A stretch of 64,000 nucleotides of DNA from Affinundibacterium seohonense (GTDB lineage Bacteria; Pseudomonadota; Gammaproteobacteria; Burkholderiales; Burkholderiaceae_D), in NCBI RefSeq assembly GCF_014284305.1, contig NZ_JACOFW010000007.1, forward strand, positions 1-64,000, in the 5' to 3' direction. The notes beneath the pieces are model-generated. The model saw only the letters and a list, made by a program, of their open reading frames with translations. It was not told the origin of the DNA and searched no databases. How positions within the stretch are numbered: position 1 is the stretch's first letter; each line of letters starts with the position of its first letter. This document shows positions 35,214 through 44,768 of this stretch, piece by piece. Position numbers and translations under genes: made by a program.

Positions 35214-36604
35214 ATCGCCTGATAAATGTGATTGGTATCGATGTTTTGCACGCACTGGTTTGGAGTTTGGTGCATTCGATTTGGCAGGCAGGATTGGTCG
35301 CCGGTTTCGTAGCCTTGATTGCTAACGCTGCTTCTGTTCAAGACGCTAATTGGCGTGGTCGCTGGTATGGGTTTGGCATGGTTGCTTGTCTTGTTCTCAG
35401 CGTGCTCACGTTCTTTCATTATTTTCGTCATGGCCCTTTGAGATTAAGTTTAGGTTCGGGTGACTCTGTAAAGTTGAGTATGTATATACCAATTAGCAAT
35501 GAAGCGAATTGGTTGGCACAATTGAGTAGCTATATTAATCATCATCTGTTGCAAATTATCGTTATTTGGAGCTTCGGTTTATTCATTGCACTGCTCTTCC
35601 ACATGTGGGGTTGGCGTTGCAACCATGTTTTGAAAAAAGTGCATATAGAAGCGCTTCCAGAACCATGGCGAAGAACGTTTTCTGAACTAGCGGTGAAGCT
35701 AGGAATACACCATTCCATACAATTTTGTATCACCCATAAAGTGGCAGTGCCTTGTGTGATTGGTTACTTCAAACCCATGCTGTTGTTGCCTGCCAGCCTA
35801 CTACTGGGTATGAGTCCACAGCAGATTGAAGTCATTGTTTTGCACGAGTTAGCGCATATTCGAAGGCATGATGTGCTGATCGCGAATGTGCAAAATCTCA
35901 TTAAAGTGTTTTACTTCTTTAATCCTTTTGTGTTTTGGATCAGTGCTCGGCTTGATCAAGAACGTGAAAATGCTTGCGACGATATCGCCGTGAGCGCTTG
36001 TAGCAATCGCATCTTGTATGCAAAAACTTTGCAGCACTTCGCTGAAATGCACGCGCATTTCTCAACAAAAATCGCCATGACCGGAGGAAAGAATATGTTA
36101 AAGCACCGCATTCAAAGACTGTTTATTACTAAAAAGAATAGTGCAGATTCTGTAAAAAAATCAATTAGCGCCATGCTACTAATGAGCTTGATGATGACGA
36201 CAGCCGCCTATGCTTGGATCAATACAACAAGCAATAATCAAATTAGTCTGCAAGCGAAAAATCTTCCACTGAAACAGGTTTTGCAACAAGCCGAAATAGC
36301 TTGTCCAGGAAGTACGTCTAAGATTAAATTGCGGCAAGCGGATGTGATGGTAAATGTCAATTTCTCGAATATCAATTGCGCCGATGTCCCCGGATTATTT
36401 ATCGATATGCAAGAGCGGTTCGGAATGCGCTTTACTGATGTTAAGTTCCATGCTGCTTTAGACATTATTAAGCAACAATGTCCGACGATTTTTCGCGATA
36501 TTCGTTTGAAAAATCCGAATGCCTTATACAGCGTGAATATGCAAGATGTTAGCTGTGTTGAGATATTGAATGCGGTTGCTGAGTTTGATGCGCAAGCGAA
36601 GTGA
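35210..36604 (+). CDS. BlaR1-type M56 membrane metallopeptidase with unusual C-terminal domain
   Basis: 464 residues. Membrane helices lie near 16-40, 55-72, 110-132, and 322-337. The zinc site HELAH at 212-216 and the downstream Glu in DQEREN (about 251) mark the M56 fold. BlaR1 and MecR1 have a beta-lactam-binding domain here; this protein instead has a ~125-residue tail (340-464) that starts ISLQAKNLPLKQVLQQ, reminiscent of STN/secretin-type modules, and has several Cys. The sensed ligand is therefore probably not a beta-lactam. It is coupled to the BlaI-type gene by a 4-base overlap. Confidence 0.85.
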   Translation: MNRLINVIGIDVLHALVWSLVHSIWQAGLVAGFVALIANAASVQDANWRGRWYGFGMVACLVLSVLTFFHYFRHGPLRLSLGSGDSVKLSMYIPISNEANWLAQLSSYINHHLLQIIVIWSFGLFIALLFHMWGWRCNHVLKKVHIEALPEPWRRTFSELAVKLGIHHSIQFCITHKVAVPCVIGYFKPMLLLPASLLLGMSPQQIEVIVLHELAHIRRHDVLIANVQNLIKVFYFFNPFVFWISARLDQERENACDDIAVSACSNRILYAKTLQHFAEMHAHFSTKIAMTGGKNMLKHRIQRLFITKKNSADSVKKSISAMLLMSLMMTTAAYAWINTTSNNQISLQAKNLPLKQVLQQAEIACPGSTSKIKLRQADVMVNVNFSNINCADVPGLFIDMQERFGMRFTDVKFHAALDIIKQQCPTIFRDIRLKNPNALYSVNMQDVSCVEILNAVAEFDAQAK

Positions 36605-36621
36605 TATGGGAAATTAGAGCT

Positions 36622-37173
36622 ATGAGCCCTCAAATTCTAAGACTAGGTGACACAAGGCTTCGGCAAATTTGTACTCCTGTGGCAGATCTTGAAGATCCGC
36701 AGTTCATACAAGAGAATCAGATACTCAAGACGACGCTCGAAGAGTTTCGACAAAAGCATGGCTTCGGGCGCGGTATCGCAGCACCGCAACTGGGTATAGC
36801 GAAACGATTCATCGCCTTGAATCTGGGGGTTGCTACATTTACGATGATTAATCCCATCATTACTTGGCGCAGTGTTGAGACATTTACCATGTGGGACGAC
36901 TGTATGTGCTTTCCAGAATTGTTGGTAAAGTTACGTCGTCATTCCTCCATCTCAGTCCAGTTCCTGAATGAACAAGGTGTGACACAAACATGGGAGAAGC
37001 TCGAACGCCGAATCGCTGAATTATTGCAGCATGAAATTGATCACTTAGATGGCGTACTTGCCACAGATTTGATGTTGGACGCAGCTAGTGTTATTAAGCG
37101 TAGCGATTTTGAAGCTGCTCCTGAGCACTATATGTCTCAGGTAGATTATGTCATTGCGTCGAGTGATTATTGA
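36622..37173 (+). CDS. atypical peptide deformylase
   Basis: 183 residues from the ATG at 36622; a GTG at 36601 overlapping the M56 stop is possible. Motif 1 GRGIAAPQLG (usual GxGxAAPQxG) and motif 3 HEIDHLDG (HExDH) are intact. Motif 2 is DDCMCFPE where the usual form is EGCLS: the Cys metal ligand is kept but its neighbours are changed. Deformylases remove the formyl group from nascent N-termini; divergent ones occur as accessory copies. Its place directly after the BlaI/M56 pair suggests induced expression. Activity needs testing. The gene end overlaps the convergent gene by seven bases. Confidence 0.85.
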   Translation: MSPQILRLGDTRLRQICTPVADLEDPQFIQENQILKTTLEEFRQKHGFGRGIAAPQLGIAKRFIALNLGVATFTMINPIITWRSVETFTMWDDCMCFPELLVKLRRHSSISVQFLNEQGVTQTWEKLERRIAELLQHEIDHLDGVLATDLMLDAASVIKRSDFEAAPEHYMSQVDYVIASSDY

Positions 37174-37628
37174 TAGGTTCTTTTACTGAGAATATTGTTA
37201 CTGGTACGTTCAATCCAGCCACATAGATTTTTTTCAGGAGTTCGTTCATATACATTGCATTGCCAAGCAATTCCGGGACACAACTGATTGAACTCATTGT
37301 ATTGTGCATGCCACGGTATACCCATTGGTATTTTCTCGATTTCTTCGATAATGGTTTTGCACTTTGGATTGATTTTGCTTAGCTCAATACCGCCGACTTT
37401 CTTTTCGGGTGCCAGTTTGGGCGCTGTAGTTGTCGTGAGAGTTGCCTGATTTGTGATTTCTGTTTTACTCACTTCTTTGACTTTGATGTCGACTTTTTTA
37501 CTCACGACAGGAGCTTTTGAACGGTCCCCAAAATGGATTTTCCCTTCGGCATCCTTCCATTTATAAATTTCTTGCGCATGGATATTGTGCATTAGGCTAA
37601 TGAGTACTAAGAATATAAATCGGTACAT
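37167..37628 (-). CDS. exported DUF4124-type protein
   Basis: 153 residues from the ATG at 37628. The signal peptide MYRFIFLVLISLMHNIHAQ leads into EIYKWKDAEGKIHFGDRS, the DUF4124 core. A Thr/Lys-rich linker follows, then a Cys-containing C-terminal part (CKTIIEEIEK, CPGIAWQCNVYE, CGWIERT). It is convergent with the deformylase gene. Second of three such proteins in the window; function unknown. Confidence 0.78.
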   Translation of the reverse strand: MYRFIFLVLISLMHNIHAQEIYKWKDAEGKIHFGDRSKAPVVSKKVDIKVKEVSKTEITNQATLTTTTAPKLAPEKKVGGIELSKINPKCKTIIEEIEKIPMGIPWHAQYNEFNQLCPGIAWQCNVYERTPEKNLCGWIERTSNNILSKRTYQ

Positions 37629-37954
37629 AAGAAATTGGTATGTAATTTTGCTCAAAATTGATTCTTACTTTTGATAGTACGGCAGCTTATCATGGAAAAA
37701 ATAATTCATGAAAGACAATTTTAATTGATATGAATTATTTTTCGATCGACGTTCTTTCAGTTTTTTGTGAGCAGTTTGCGTGTTGATTCAAACCAAGTAT
37801 CCACTGAGTTGCCCTGAGTCGTTTATACTCTTGCTTTTGGTATTTAATGAGGATTTTTCGTCAATTGGCCAATGTTAAAAGCTGATTCAGTTCAGGGTTT
37901 AATGGCTTATTGATCAAAGACTTGTAAGTGCCCGCAGTCCTAAGTGAGAAAACT
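37629..37954. other. intergenic region upstream of ribA
   Basis: About 325 bases. No FMN riboswitch core, terminator or RNA gene was seen. Contains AT-rich sequence that probably holds the promoters of ribA and the divergent DUF4124 gene. Confidence 0.35.
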
Positions 37955-38587
37955 ATGTCGAGTATGGATTTGCCTGTAAATTCGGAACAACAGGCATTGG
38001 AATATGTGGATTCGTGTGCTTTGCCGACCACGTGGGCAAACTTTACTATGCACGCCTTTATTGAGCCTGCAACTGGTAAGGAGCATGTCGCTTTAACTTT
38101 GGGTGATGTTGCAAATGGAGCGCCGGTGTTGGCACGTATTCATTCCGAATGCCTGACTGGCGATGCCTTGTTTAGTAAGCGTTGTGATTGTGGTCCGCAA
38201 TTAGAATTGGCGATGCAAAAAATTGCCGCAGAAGGCCGTGGTGTGATTTTGTATTTGCGTCAGGAGGGGCGAGGCATTGGTTTACTGGCCAAAGTTCAAG
38301 CCTACCATTTGCAAGATGATGGTGCTGATACGGTTGAGGCGAATCAACAATTAGGTTTTGCCGCCGATTTGCGCAGTTACACCTTATGCGACCCTATGCT
38401 AAAACATTTAGGGATTACTAGCGTTAAGTTGATGACGAACAATCCACGTAAAATTTCTGCACTTCAAAATATGCAAGTCAAAGTGGAAGAGCAAATCCCA
38501 CTGATCATCGCGCGTAATCCTTATAATGAACGTTATCTAGCCACCAAGGCGAGCAAATTGGGCCATATGTTGGTGCCTGATTTGTAG
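37955..38587 (+). CDS. ribA: GTP cyclohydrolase II
   Basis: 210 residues from the ATG at 37955. GTP cyclohydrolase II hallmarks: [23 protein letters not shown] with the three zinc Cys, [23 protein letters not shown], and [14 protein letters not shown]. It opens the riboflavin pathway by converting GTP to the diaminopyrimidine intermediate plus formate. It is a single-domain form; no RibB fusion is present. It is apparently its own transcript. Confidence 0.95.
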   Translation: MSSMDLPVNSEQQALEYVDSCALPTTWANFTMHAFIEPATGKEHVALTLGDVANGAPVLARIHSECLTGDALFSKRCDCGPQLELAMQKIAAEGRGVILYLRQEGRGIGLLAKVQAYHLQDDGADTVEANQQLGFAADLRSYTLCDPMLKHLGITSVKLMTNNPRKISALQNMQVKVEEQIPLIIARNPYNERYLATKASKLGHMLVPDL

Positions 38588-39173
38588 TATTTTTATTACT
38601 TTATTTTGTTTAAATCAAGTATTCTTAAATATTGTTTTGATGTGAACTCAGACAAATTTCAATTGTTTATTTTATCGCAAAGATAATTTATTTCATTTTG
38701 GAAGCGTATTTGGCGGACATCAATATAAACAGATAAGTGATGATGCTCAGCCTTGGTCGACAATTATTCTGCTTTGGTAAACCTAGCCCCCTCCGCTTTT
38801 CGATATTGTGAAAAATTGTTGTTTTTTCGCGAAAAAATTCTTTTTCATGCTAAATTTCTTATTTTAAGTTGACATCCAGTGTGTCGAAATGATCTCATCG
38901 CCACCTGTATAATTTCGAGCTTTTTTACGGACTTAGATGATGGTTCTGATCGCGTCAGACCCCAGTTTTTTATGGTATAGGACACTACTGATCAAGTCTT
39001 AATTGATTGTCGAGGGAAAACTGTAGTAACTAAACTAAATTAGAGTTATCGCATTAAATTCATTTAAATGCAGAAACCAAAAAATTAAGAGCACTATACG
39101 TGGCTCTAAACATACGTAACAAATGCATTGATAATTATCCGTTCTCTTTGCAAATATCTTGATAAGGCATTTT
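38588..39173. other. long leader region upstream of the TonB receptor
   Basis: About 585 bases without a gene. Contains a perfect palindrome TTTTTTCGCGAAAAAA (38822-38837) and a TATAAT at 38908-38913 that could be the receptor's -10. GATAATTATC at 39130-39139 resembles a half Fur-box. A short hairpin-like AGAGC/GCTCT lies near 39090. No RNA family was recognised. Confidence 0.35.
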
Positions 39174-41951
39174 ATGAAAAATAATCAATTTACCCTAAAG
39201 CACCTTGGACGCTCCACAATGGCAGTCGCGGTTAGTATGTGTTTCGTGTCAGTAGTGCAAGCGCAAGAGCCGGTGGCGAAGGTACAGCGCGTCGAAGTTA
39301 CTGGTTCAAGTATTAAACGAATTCAAGCCGAAGGCTCATTGCCAGTTCAGGTAATCACAGCAAAAGAATTGGCCAAAACTGGTGCGACAAATGTTGCCGA
39401 AGTTATTCAAAATCTTCCAGCAATGCAAGGTTTCCAGATCGCTGATATCGCTGTTGGTTCCAATTCTGGTGGTATCGTTACCGCAAATATTCATGATATC
39501 GGTTCCAGCTATACATTGGTCTTGTTGAATGGTCGTCGTATCGCCCCGACCGGGTCAGGTTCGACTGTGAACTTGAACTCAATTCCTATGAGCGCGATTG
39601 ATCGAATTGAAGTCTTGACCGATGGTGCCTCAGCTTTGTACGGTTCAGACGCGATCGCTGGTGTGGTCAATTTTGTTTTGAAACAGAACCAACAAGGTGG
39701 TAATGTTACTGGTAGTGCTATGGTTCCGCTCGAAGGTGGAGGGAAGTCTGGCTATGTTAGCGCCACTTATGGTTTTGGTGATATCGATACAGATCGTTTT
39801 AATGTGTTGATGTCGGTTCGTCATGATGTTCAGCGTCAGCTTTCTGCTACTGAGCGTGATTTCGGAAGCACGGCTTATCTTCCATTCTCACATGAAGGTA
39901 AAAACTTTATTTACGATCGTACAAGCGCATTTGCTGTGCCAGCCAATGCCTCCGTGACGTTTAAGAAGCTCGCCAACGGTACAACTATTCCTGCGTATTC
40001 ATTTAATCCGTATGAAAAGAAAAATGGCAAATGTGCAGAGCGAAATTTTTATAGCTTAAATAATGCGTCAACAGCTACTTCGGTTACACAAAATTGTGCG
40101 TATGATTTCGCTAATACGATCGAGATCTACCCTGAGAGTAAGCGTGATTCATTGTATTTAACTGGCCGCTATAAAGCATCAGATGATTTGACCTTCTATT
40201 CTGATGTTGCGTATTCTCGTTACGACCTCACGGCACGTATCGCAGCTAACCCGGTTCCAGTGGCAATCCCGCTATCTTCAAGCTTGTATGCTACTCATGT
40301 ATTGCCGTATCTGAGCGCGACACAAGCTGCAAATGTGAGTGCAGTGTCAGCAAGCTACCGCGCGCAGGACTTCGGTCTGCGTAGCTCGCAAACGATCACT
40401 GACTCTAAGCACCTTGTTGTCGGTGCCGAAGGTGAGTATGCGGGCTGGAGTTTAAATGGTGGTATGACGTGGAGCCAAAATGCCATCGATGAAAAATATG
40501 TGGGCGGTTACTTTAAGGATAAAGAATTCCGTGACATGATTTCGAAGAATCTGTTCGATCCATTTCAGCCAGCAGGTAATCAGACTGAGGCAACTCGTAA
40601 ATTGATGGCGGATTCAATTTTTCATGGTTCCGTTCGTACAGCATCCACGACTTTAACAGGATTTGATCTCCGCGCTTCGCGAGAAATATATCGCTTACCT
40701 GCTGGTGCATTGAGCTTAGGCTTGGGTGCAGATTTGCGTCAGTATGAATATAAAAACACACCGTCAGCGGCATCTGTTGCTGGAGAAATTTACAACTTTG
40801 CGGCTCCAAATCAATATGAATTGAAGCGTAAATCGGGTGGTGTCTTTGGTGAATTGTTAATTCCTGTCATCAAGAATTTAGAGATGACAGCTGCGCTTCG
40901 TTATGATTTTATTAAGCCAGTGTCAGACTTGTTCAATAAGAAAACTGTTGGCGAAGATCTCAGTTCAAGTACATATAAAGTCTCTGCTCGCTACCAAGCC
41001 TTGCCGAATTTGCTTTTCCGCGGTTCATACGGCACAGGCTTTAAAGCACCAGATATGCTTTCCTTGGCTCAACCATTGGTACCGAATGGCGTGACAGCTG
41101 CCGCATTTGATTGTCCTTATCCTGGTACTGAGTTCTGCAAACCAGGTAAATTGCAATATAGTCAATTATCTGGTGGCAATGCAGCGATTAAAGCAGAGAA
41201 GTCTGACCAATTTGCAATTGGCTTCCGTTTTGAGCCAACAAGTTCATTCGGCTTCGGTGCTGATTATTGGAATGTGCACATCACTGATGCGATCAGCGGT
41301 GTATCAGCTTCACAAGCATTTGCTGACCCTGTGACGTTCAAGGATCTGTTTACGACATACAAAACGCCTGCAGAAACGCAAGCCTACTACGCGTTTAAGA
41401 GCGTAAGTACAAATATTGGTCAATCGAAAAATAGTGGTATTGATTGGGACTTCGTCGGTCGCACAGTATTGCCATTTGGTCGTTTGACGGTAAATTTGGC
41501 TGGTACCTACGTTATTGAGTCTTCTTATACCAAGCCTGGTACTAAAAACGACTTTACAACTAGCTTAGGTTTTTACAATGATGTCAGTGCTTCAGTGACT
41601 TTCCGTAACAAACTACGCTTCAGTTCAACCTTAGATACTGGAAACTTCAGCAATACGATTATTGTTAATGCTGTTTCTCATTATTTAGATAAACCGACCG
41701 CGGCGCGTAACGTTGCGACTAATGCTTTTGAAACTGTGACGTTGCCAATCGGTAATTATGGAACTCTTGATTGGCAAGGTGTTTATAATTACAGCAAAAC
41801 GATGCGTATCACATTGGGTGTGAAGAACTTGCTTAACAAGGAACCTCCTCTAAGCTTGCGTGACTCATCCGGACATCAAGTTGGCTACGATCCTCGTTAC
41901 GCAGATCCATTGTTGCGTCGTGTTTACTTAGTTGGAAGTTACGACTTCTAA
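39174..41951 (+). CDS. TonB-dependent outer-membrane receptor
   Basis: 925 residues from the ATG at 39174, with AAGG seven bases upstream. The signal peptide ends VVQAQ (about residue 31). VQRVEVTGSSIKRI is the leader of the plug common in Xanthomonas/Shewanella/Burkholderiales receptors. The plug (about 45-165) includes LVLLNGRRIAP and IEVLTDGASALYGSDAIAGVVNFVL. The barrel ends in the aromatic-terminal strand LVGSYDF recognised by the BAM complex. It uses TonB-ExbBD energy to import a large or scarce substrate. There is no adjacent transporter or degradative gene, so the substrate is unknown; a weak Fur-like site hints at iron. Confidence 0.93.
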   Translation: MKNNQFTLKHLGRSTMAVAVSMCFVSVVQAQEPVAKVQRVEVTGSSIKRIQAEGSLPVQVITAKELAKTGATNVAEVIQNLPAMQGFQIADIAVGSNSGGIVTANIHDIGSSYTLVLLNGRRIAPTGSGSTVNLNSIPMSAIDRIEVLTDGASALYGSDAIAGVVNFVLKQNQQGGNVTGSAMVPLEGGGKSGYVSATYGFGDIDTDRFNVLMSVRHDVQRQLSATERDFGSTAYLPFSHEGKNFIYDRTSAFAVPANASVTFKKLANGTTIPAYSFNPYEKKNGKCAERNFYSLNNASTATSVTQNCAYDFANTIEIYPESKRDSLYLTGRYKASDDLTFYSDVAYSRYDLTARIAANPVPVAIPLSSSLYATHVLPYLSATQAANVSAVSASYRAQDFGLRSSQTITDSKHLVVGAEGEYAGWSLNGGMTWSQNAIDEKYVGGYFKDKEFRDMISKNLFDPFQPAGNQTEATRKLMADSIFHGSVRTASTTLTGFDLRASREIYRLPAGALSLGLGADLRQYEYKNTPSAASVAGEIYNFAAPNQYELKRKSGGVFGELLIPVIKNLEMTAALRYDFIKPVSDLFNKKTVGEDLSSSTYKVSARYQALPNLLFRGSYGTGFKAPDMLSLAQPLVPNGVTAAAFDCPYPGTEFCKPGKLQYSQLSGGNAAIKAEKSDQFAIGFRFEPTSSFGFGADYWNVHITDAISGVSASQAFADPVTFKDLFTTYKTPAETQAYYAFKSVSTNIGQSKNSGIDWDFVGRTVLPFGRLTVNLAGTYVIESSYTKPGTKNDFTTSLGFYNDVSASVTFRNKLRFSSTLDTGNFSNTIIVNAVSHYLDKPTAARNVATNAFETVTLPIGNYGTLDWQGVYNYSKTMRITLGVKNLLNKEPPLSLRDSSGHQVGYDPRYADPLLRRVYLVGSYDF

Positions 41952-42063
41952 TTTGGTAACATTCTTGTAGTCGCACTGTGTTTTAAGATTGATTGACGGT
42001 GATGTATATATTCGCCGATTTTTGAGTCGACGAGATTAAGACGCACAGTTGCAGATAGGTGTG

Positions 42064-42100
42064 AAAATGGCCTGGTCAATTTATTGACCAGGCCATTTTT
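42064..42100 (+). terminator. rho-independent terminator after TonB receptor
   Basis: AAAATGGCCTGGTCAA pairs with TTGACCAGGCCATTTT over a short loop and is followed by T residues. Confidence 0.9.
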
Positions 42101-42203
42101 GTTCATGGGAGCACAATGATTGTTCAATTATTTATAAAGGTGCCTATTTTTGAGCCTGCTTCAGGCACTGAATAAAAAGGGATATGAACAATACTTAATA
42201 AAA

Positions 42204-43022
42204 TTAGCGATGCAAAAAAGTCGGATCCCACACAGGATTTGGTTCTTTAGGAATGACAAAGCGAGCGTTCTCGCTTTGTATTGCGATCACCTCATTTGAT
42301 ACATGTTTCGGCAGACCACGGCGTTTTATCGGACGGTTTTGTATGAATAAGGAATCCAGATAATTTTTTAAATAACCTGGGTCACCGGCAAACAGGCAAA
42401 TTTTTTGCCAGATGTGTGGGTATTCTTTTTTTATAAAACACTCGGGCGTAATTCGATGAATAGCGGCGAGTGACAGTGCATTGGGATTGCCGTGTTCGAT
42501 ATAAGAAAAAGCCTTATCTTGCAATGTAGCGAGATCTTGCACGTCGGCATCTGCAAATAATTTCCCAATGGTTTGCATGCTGGTTTCAATTTTTGGTGCA
42601 TCTAGTGCGGAATATGGCGCTAGTGTGCGTAAGATTTGCTCAGCAGTAGGAAGTGCGTCACGACTCCAGCGTATGCATTTAATACCGGCACTTTTGAGGA
42701 GTTTGCGAGTTGGGTACTCTTCATCTTTGCTCGTGTCGCTGTTGCTCTCAAGTTCGACGACGCAGAGTAATTCTAGTTCTTTATTAAAAATTCCAAAATC
42801 AACATGACGTTCTTGTAGTTTTTGTCGCATAAGCTGACGCTTCTTCTCATTGCTGACATGGGCTTCCAAGATGGCGGCCAACTGTACGTGAGGAAAAATC
42901 AAACAATTGGGCAACACTTTTTGCAGTCGCTTGAAAAATACCTCATTGTCGGCATCAAAGAATTTGCGTGGTGCGCATGTGGGGAATGCGTTGGCATCTT
43001 TTTCAAGAAAATGAGAAAACAT
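42204..43022 (-). CDS. DUF2726 domain protein (nuclease-like fold)
   Basis: 272 residues with AGAGGTG just upstream. The N-terminal 150 residues fit DUF2726: DNEVFFKRLQKVLPNCLIFPHVQLAAIL, then VDFGIFNKELELLCVVELE and IKCIRWSRDALPT. This resembles a PD-(D/E)xK-like nuclease core (Asp, Glu and downstream basic residues), though the usual D/Y..ELDD segment is modified to ELES. The C-terminal part (about 150-272) is unassigned. Possible role in DNA metabolism; unproven. Confidence 0.7.
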   Translation of the reverse strand: MFSHFLEKDANAFPTCAPRKFFDADNEVFFKRLQKVLPNCLIFPHVQLAAILEAHVSNEKKRQLMRQKLQERHVDFGIFNKELELLCVVELESNSDTSKDEEYPTRKLLKSAGIKCIRWSRDALPTAEQILRTLAPYSALDAPKIETSMQTIGKLFADADVQDLATLQDKAFSYIEHGNPNALSLAAIHRITPECFIKKEYPHIWQKICLFAGDPGYLKNYLDSLFIQNRPIKRRGLPKHVSNEVIAIQSENARFVIPKEPNPVWDPTFLHR

Positions 43023-43164
43023 GTGTTCACCTCTTTACCAGCAATAGACGATGCACGGAAATATACTTTCAAATTGAGATAATGCAAGCTAATAGAGGGT
43101 AAAGTAAGGTGAATGGCTCTTATTTTCTGATAAACGGTGTTTAAGTTGTTCCGATAGAAAAGAT

Positions 43165-43192
43165 AATGCCCGCCAAATTGTTGGCGGGCATT
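43165..43192. terminator. terminator
   Basis: AATGCCCGCCAA / TTGGCGGGCATT with a 4-base loop, near the end of the DUF1993 gene; T-runs flank it. Confidence 0.85.
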
Positions 43193-43228
43193 GTCGTTTT
43201 TTGTGCTACGAGACTTTAAAGGGGCAAA

Positions 43229-43735
43229 TCAATATTTGCCCATGTAATCGCGCTTGCCTAACTCGACACCATGATGGCGCAAGATATCGTAGGCTGTTGT
43301 CACATGGAAGAAAAATTGTGGCAAGCCATAGCCTAATAAGTAACTTGTACCAACTAGTTTTTTCTCTTTTGGTGTGCCTGGGCGTAAGATAACTTCACGC
43401 ACTTCGCTTCCTTCAAACTGCGCTGCTGTTAGGCTACTGATGAAATCTAAAGTCTTGCTCAGGCGTGCCTGTAATTCGTCAAAACTATTTTCTGTATCTT
43501 GAAAATCTGGTAGATCGACATTGGCTAAGCGTGCAGAGACGCCTTTAGCGAAATCGGCGGCGATTTGGACTTGGCGAATCAGATTGAACATATCCGGTGC
43601 TAAACGAGCTTGTAAAAAAACTTGGTCGTCAATTTTCTTTTCTGCCGCATGAGCTTGGGCTTTTTGCAAAATCACTTGGAGGCTACCTAGCATTTGTTGG
43701 AAGACGGGAACGGACGTGGAATACATGGTGGTCAT
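43229..43735 (-). CDS. DUF1993-family protein
   Basis: 168 residues. It matches the DUF1993 pattern: MYSTSVPVFQQMLGSL, a helical bundle with RLAPDMFNLIRQVQIAADFAK, and HVTTAYDILRHHGVELGKRDYMG at the C-terminus. It resembles DinB-like four-helix proteins with conserved His and Asp. Function unknown. AAAGG lies about seven bases before the ATG. Confidence 0.85.
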   Translation of the reverse strand: MTTMYSTSVPVFQQMLGSLQVILQKAQAHAAEKKIDDQVFLQARLAPDMFNLIRQVQIAADFAKGVSARLANVDLPDFQDTENSFDELQARLSKTLDFISSLTAAQFEGSEVREVILRPGTPKEKKLVGTSYLLGYGLPQFFFHVTTAYDILRHHGVELGKRDYMGKY

Positions 43736-43761
43736 AATTTGCCTTTAGAATCGGGATGAAA

Positions 43762-43802
43762 AAAACGCACTAAGCATACCTTAAGTGGGCCAAGTGCGTT
43801 TT
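43762..43802. terminator. terminator after parvulin gene
   Basis: AAAACGCACT and AGTGCGTTTT form a 10-base stem around a 21-base loop, between the parvulin stop and the start of DUF1993. Confidence 0.65.
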
Positions 43803-43867
43803 CTAGGGATCATAAAGCCTCGGTGCGGAGCGCTTTAGTCAGTAAAGTTGATGCGGATACGAATTGC

Positions 43868-44614
43868 TTAAGCGAAAGCTGGCAATTCATAACCTTCAAT
43901 CTTTGCCGCGCTGACTAAGTTAGCGAGGTAGGCATGGGTTGCTTTGCGACCTTCCATATCTGTTAGATAAGCTTGCAGGCGTTCTTTGACTTCGTCAAAA
44001 CTGACCAGATCGCCACCGTTACGTTCGGTGACTTGAATGATGTGATAACCAAATTGGGTTTCGATCAATTCTGGTGTGATATTACCTGGTTCTGTGTTGA
44101 ATACCGCTTGTTCAAATTCTGGCACCATTTGACCACGACCAAATTGACCAAGAGCACCGCCTTCTTTTCCAGATGGACATGCTGAGTGCTCGCGCGCCAT
44201 GGTAGAGAATGCGGATGGATTCTTTTGCAGATCCGCCAAAATACCTTCGGCCTTGGCTTTGACTAAGCTAGCTGCCAAGCCTTCACCGGGTGTAAATAAA
44301 ATGTGGCTAGCGGCAGCCATTTCACCTTGTTTGAAGCTAGCACTGTTTTCTTCATAGAATGTACGGCAAGCAGCTTCATCAACTTCGTCGAAAGCAACTT
44401 CTTGCTGTAACAAGGTGCCGATGATTTCTTCTTCGCTACCGACGTTGATGTCTAATTTAGCGGCTTCTGCCATCATCAAGTTGCGCAAAATCAGTTCTTG
44501 GATTGCGCTATCGCGTAATTGTTCGCCTTCTGGATGGCCAGCAGCGCGGGCACGGTCCATTTCAGCATTGATGGTTGCTTCGTTGATTTCGGTGCCGTTG
44601 ACGCTAATAGTCAT
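43868..44614 (-). CDS. parvulin-type peptidyl-prolyl isomerase
   Basis: 248 residues with TAGGAAC upstream of the ATG. No signal peptide, so probably cytoplasmic, like NifM-type parvulins. An N-terminal helical chaperone part (about 1-95) precedes the rotamase domain (about 100-215): ASHILFTPGEG, FSTMAREHSACPSGKEGGALGQFGRGQMVPEFEQAVF and TQFGYHIIQVTERN. It speeds cis-trans proline isomerisation during folding. The client is unknown; nif genes are absent. Confidence 0.9.
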   Translation of the reverse strand: MTISVNGTEINEATINAEMDRARAAGHPEGEQLRDSAIQELILRNLMMAEAAKLDINVGSEEEIIGTLLQQEVAFDEVDEAACRTFYEENSASFKQGEMAAASHILFTPGEGLAASLVKAKAEGILADLQKNPSAFSTMAREHSACPSGKEGGALGQFGRGQMVPEFEQAVFNTEPGNITPELIETQFGYHIIQVTERNGGDLVSFDEVKERLQAYLTDMEGRKATHAYLANLVSAAKIEGYELPAFA

Positions 44615-44768
44615 GATGTTCCTAACAATGGTATGGGGTAATTAAAATAAGAGTACGGCTTGATACTGCAAAAGTTTGATACAGATTTTTGGAAACTAAG
44701 CCTAATTATGGGCAAAATGCTTGATTTCAAGCCCAATTTCCTCAATTTATTACTTTTTTACAGTAAAC

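Noticed and set aside
37629..37954. FMN riboswitch upstream of ribA
   Set aside because: The conserved core (AGGGTGAAATTCCC-like segment) is not seen.
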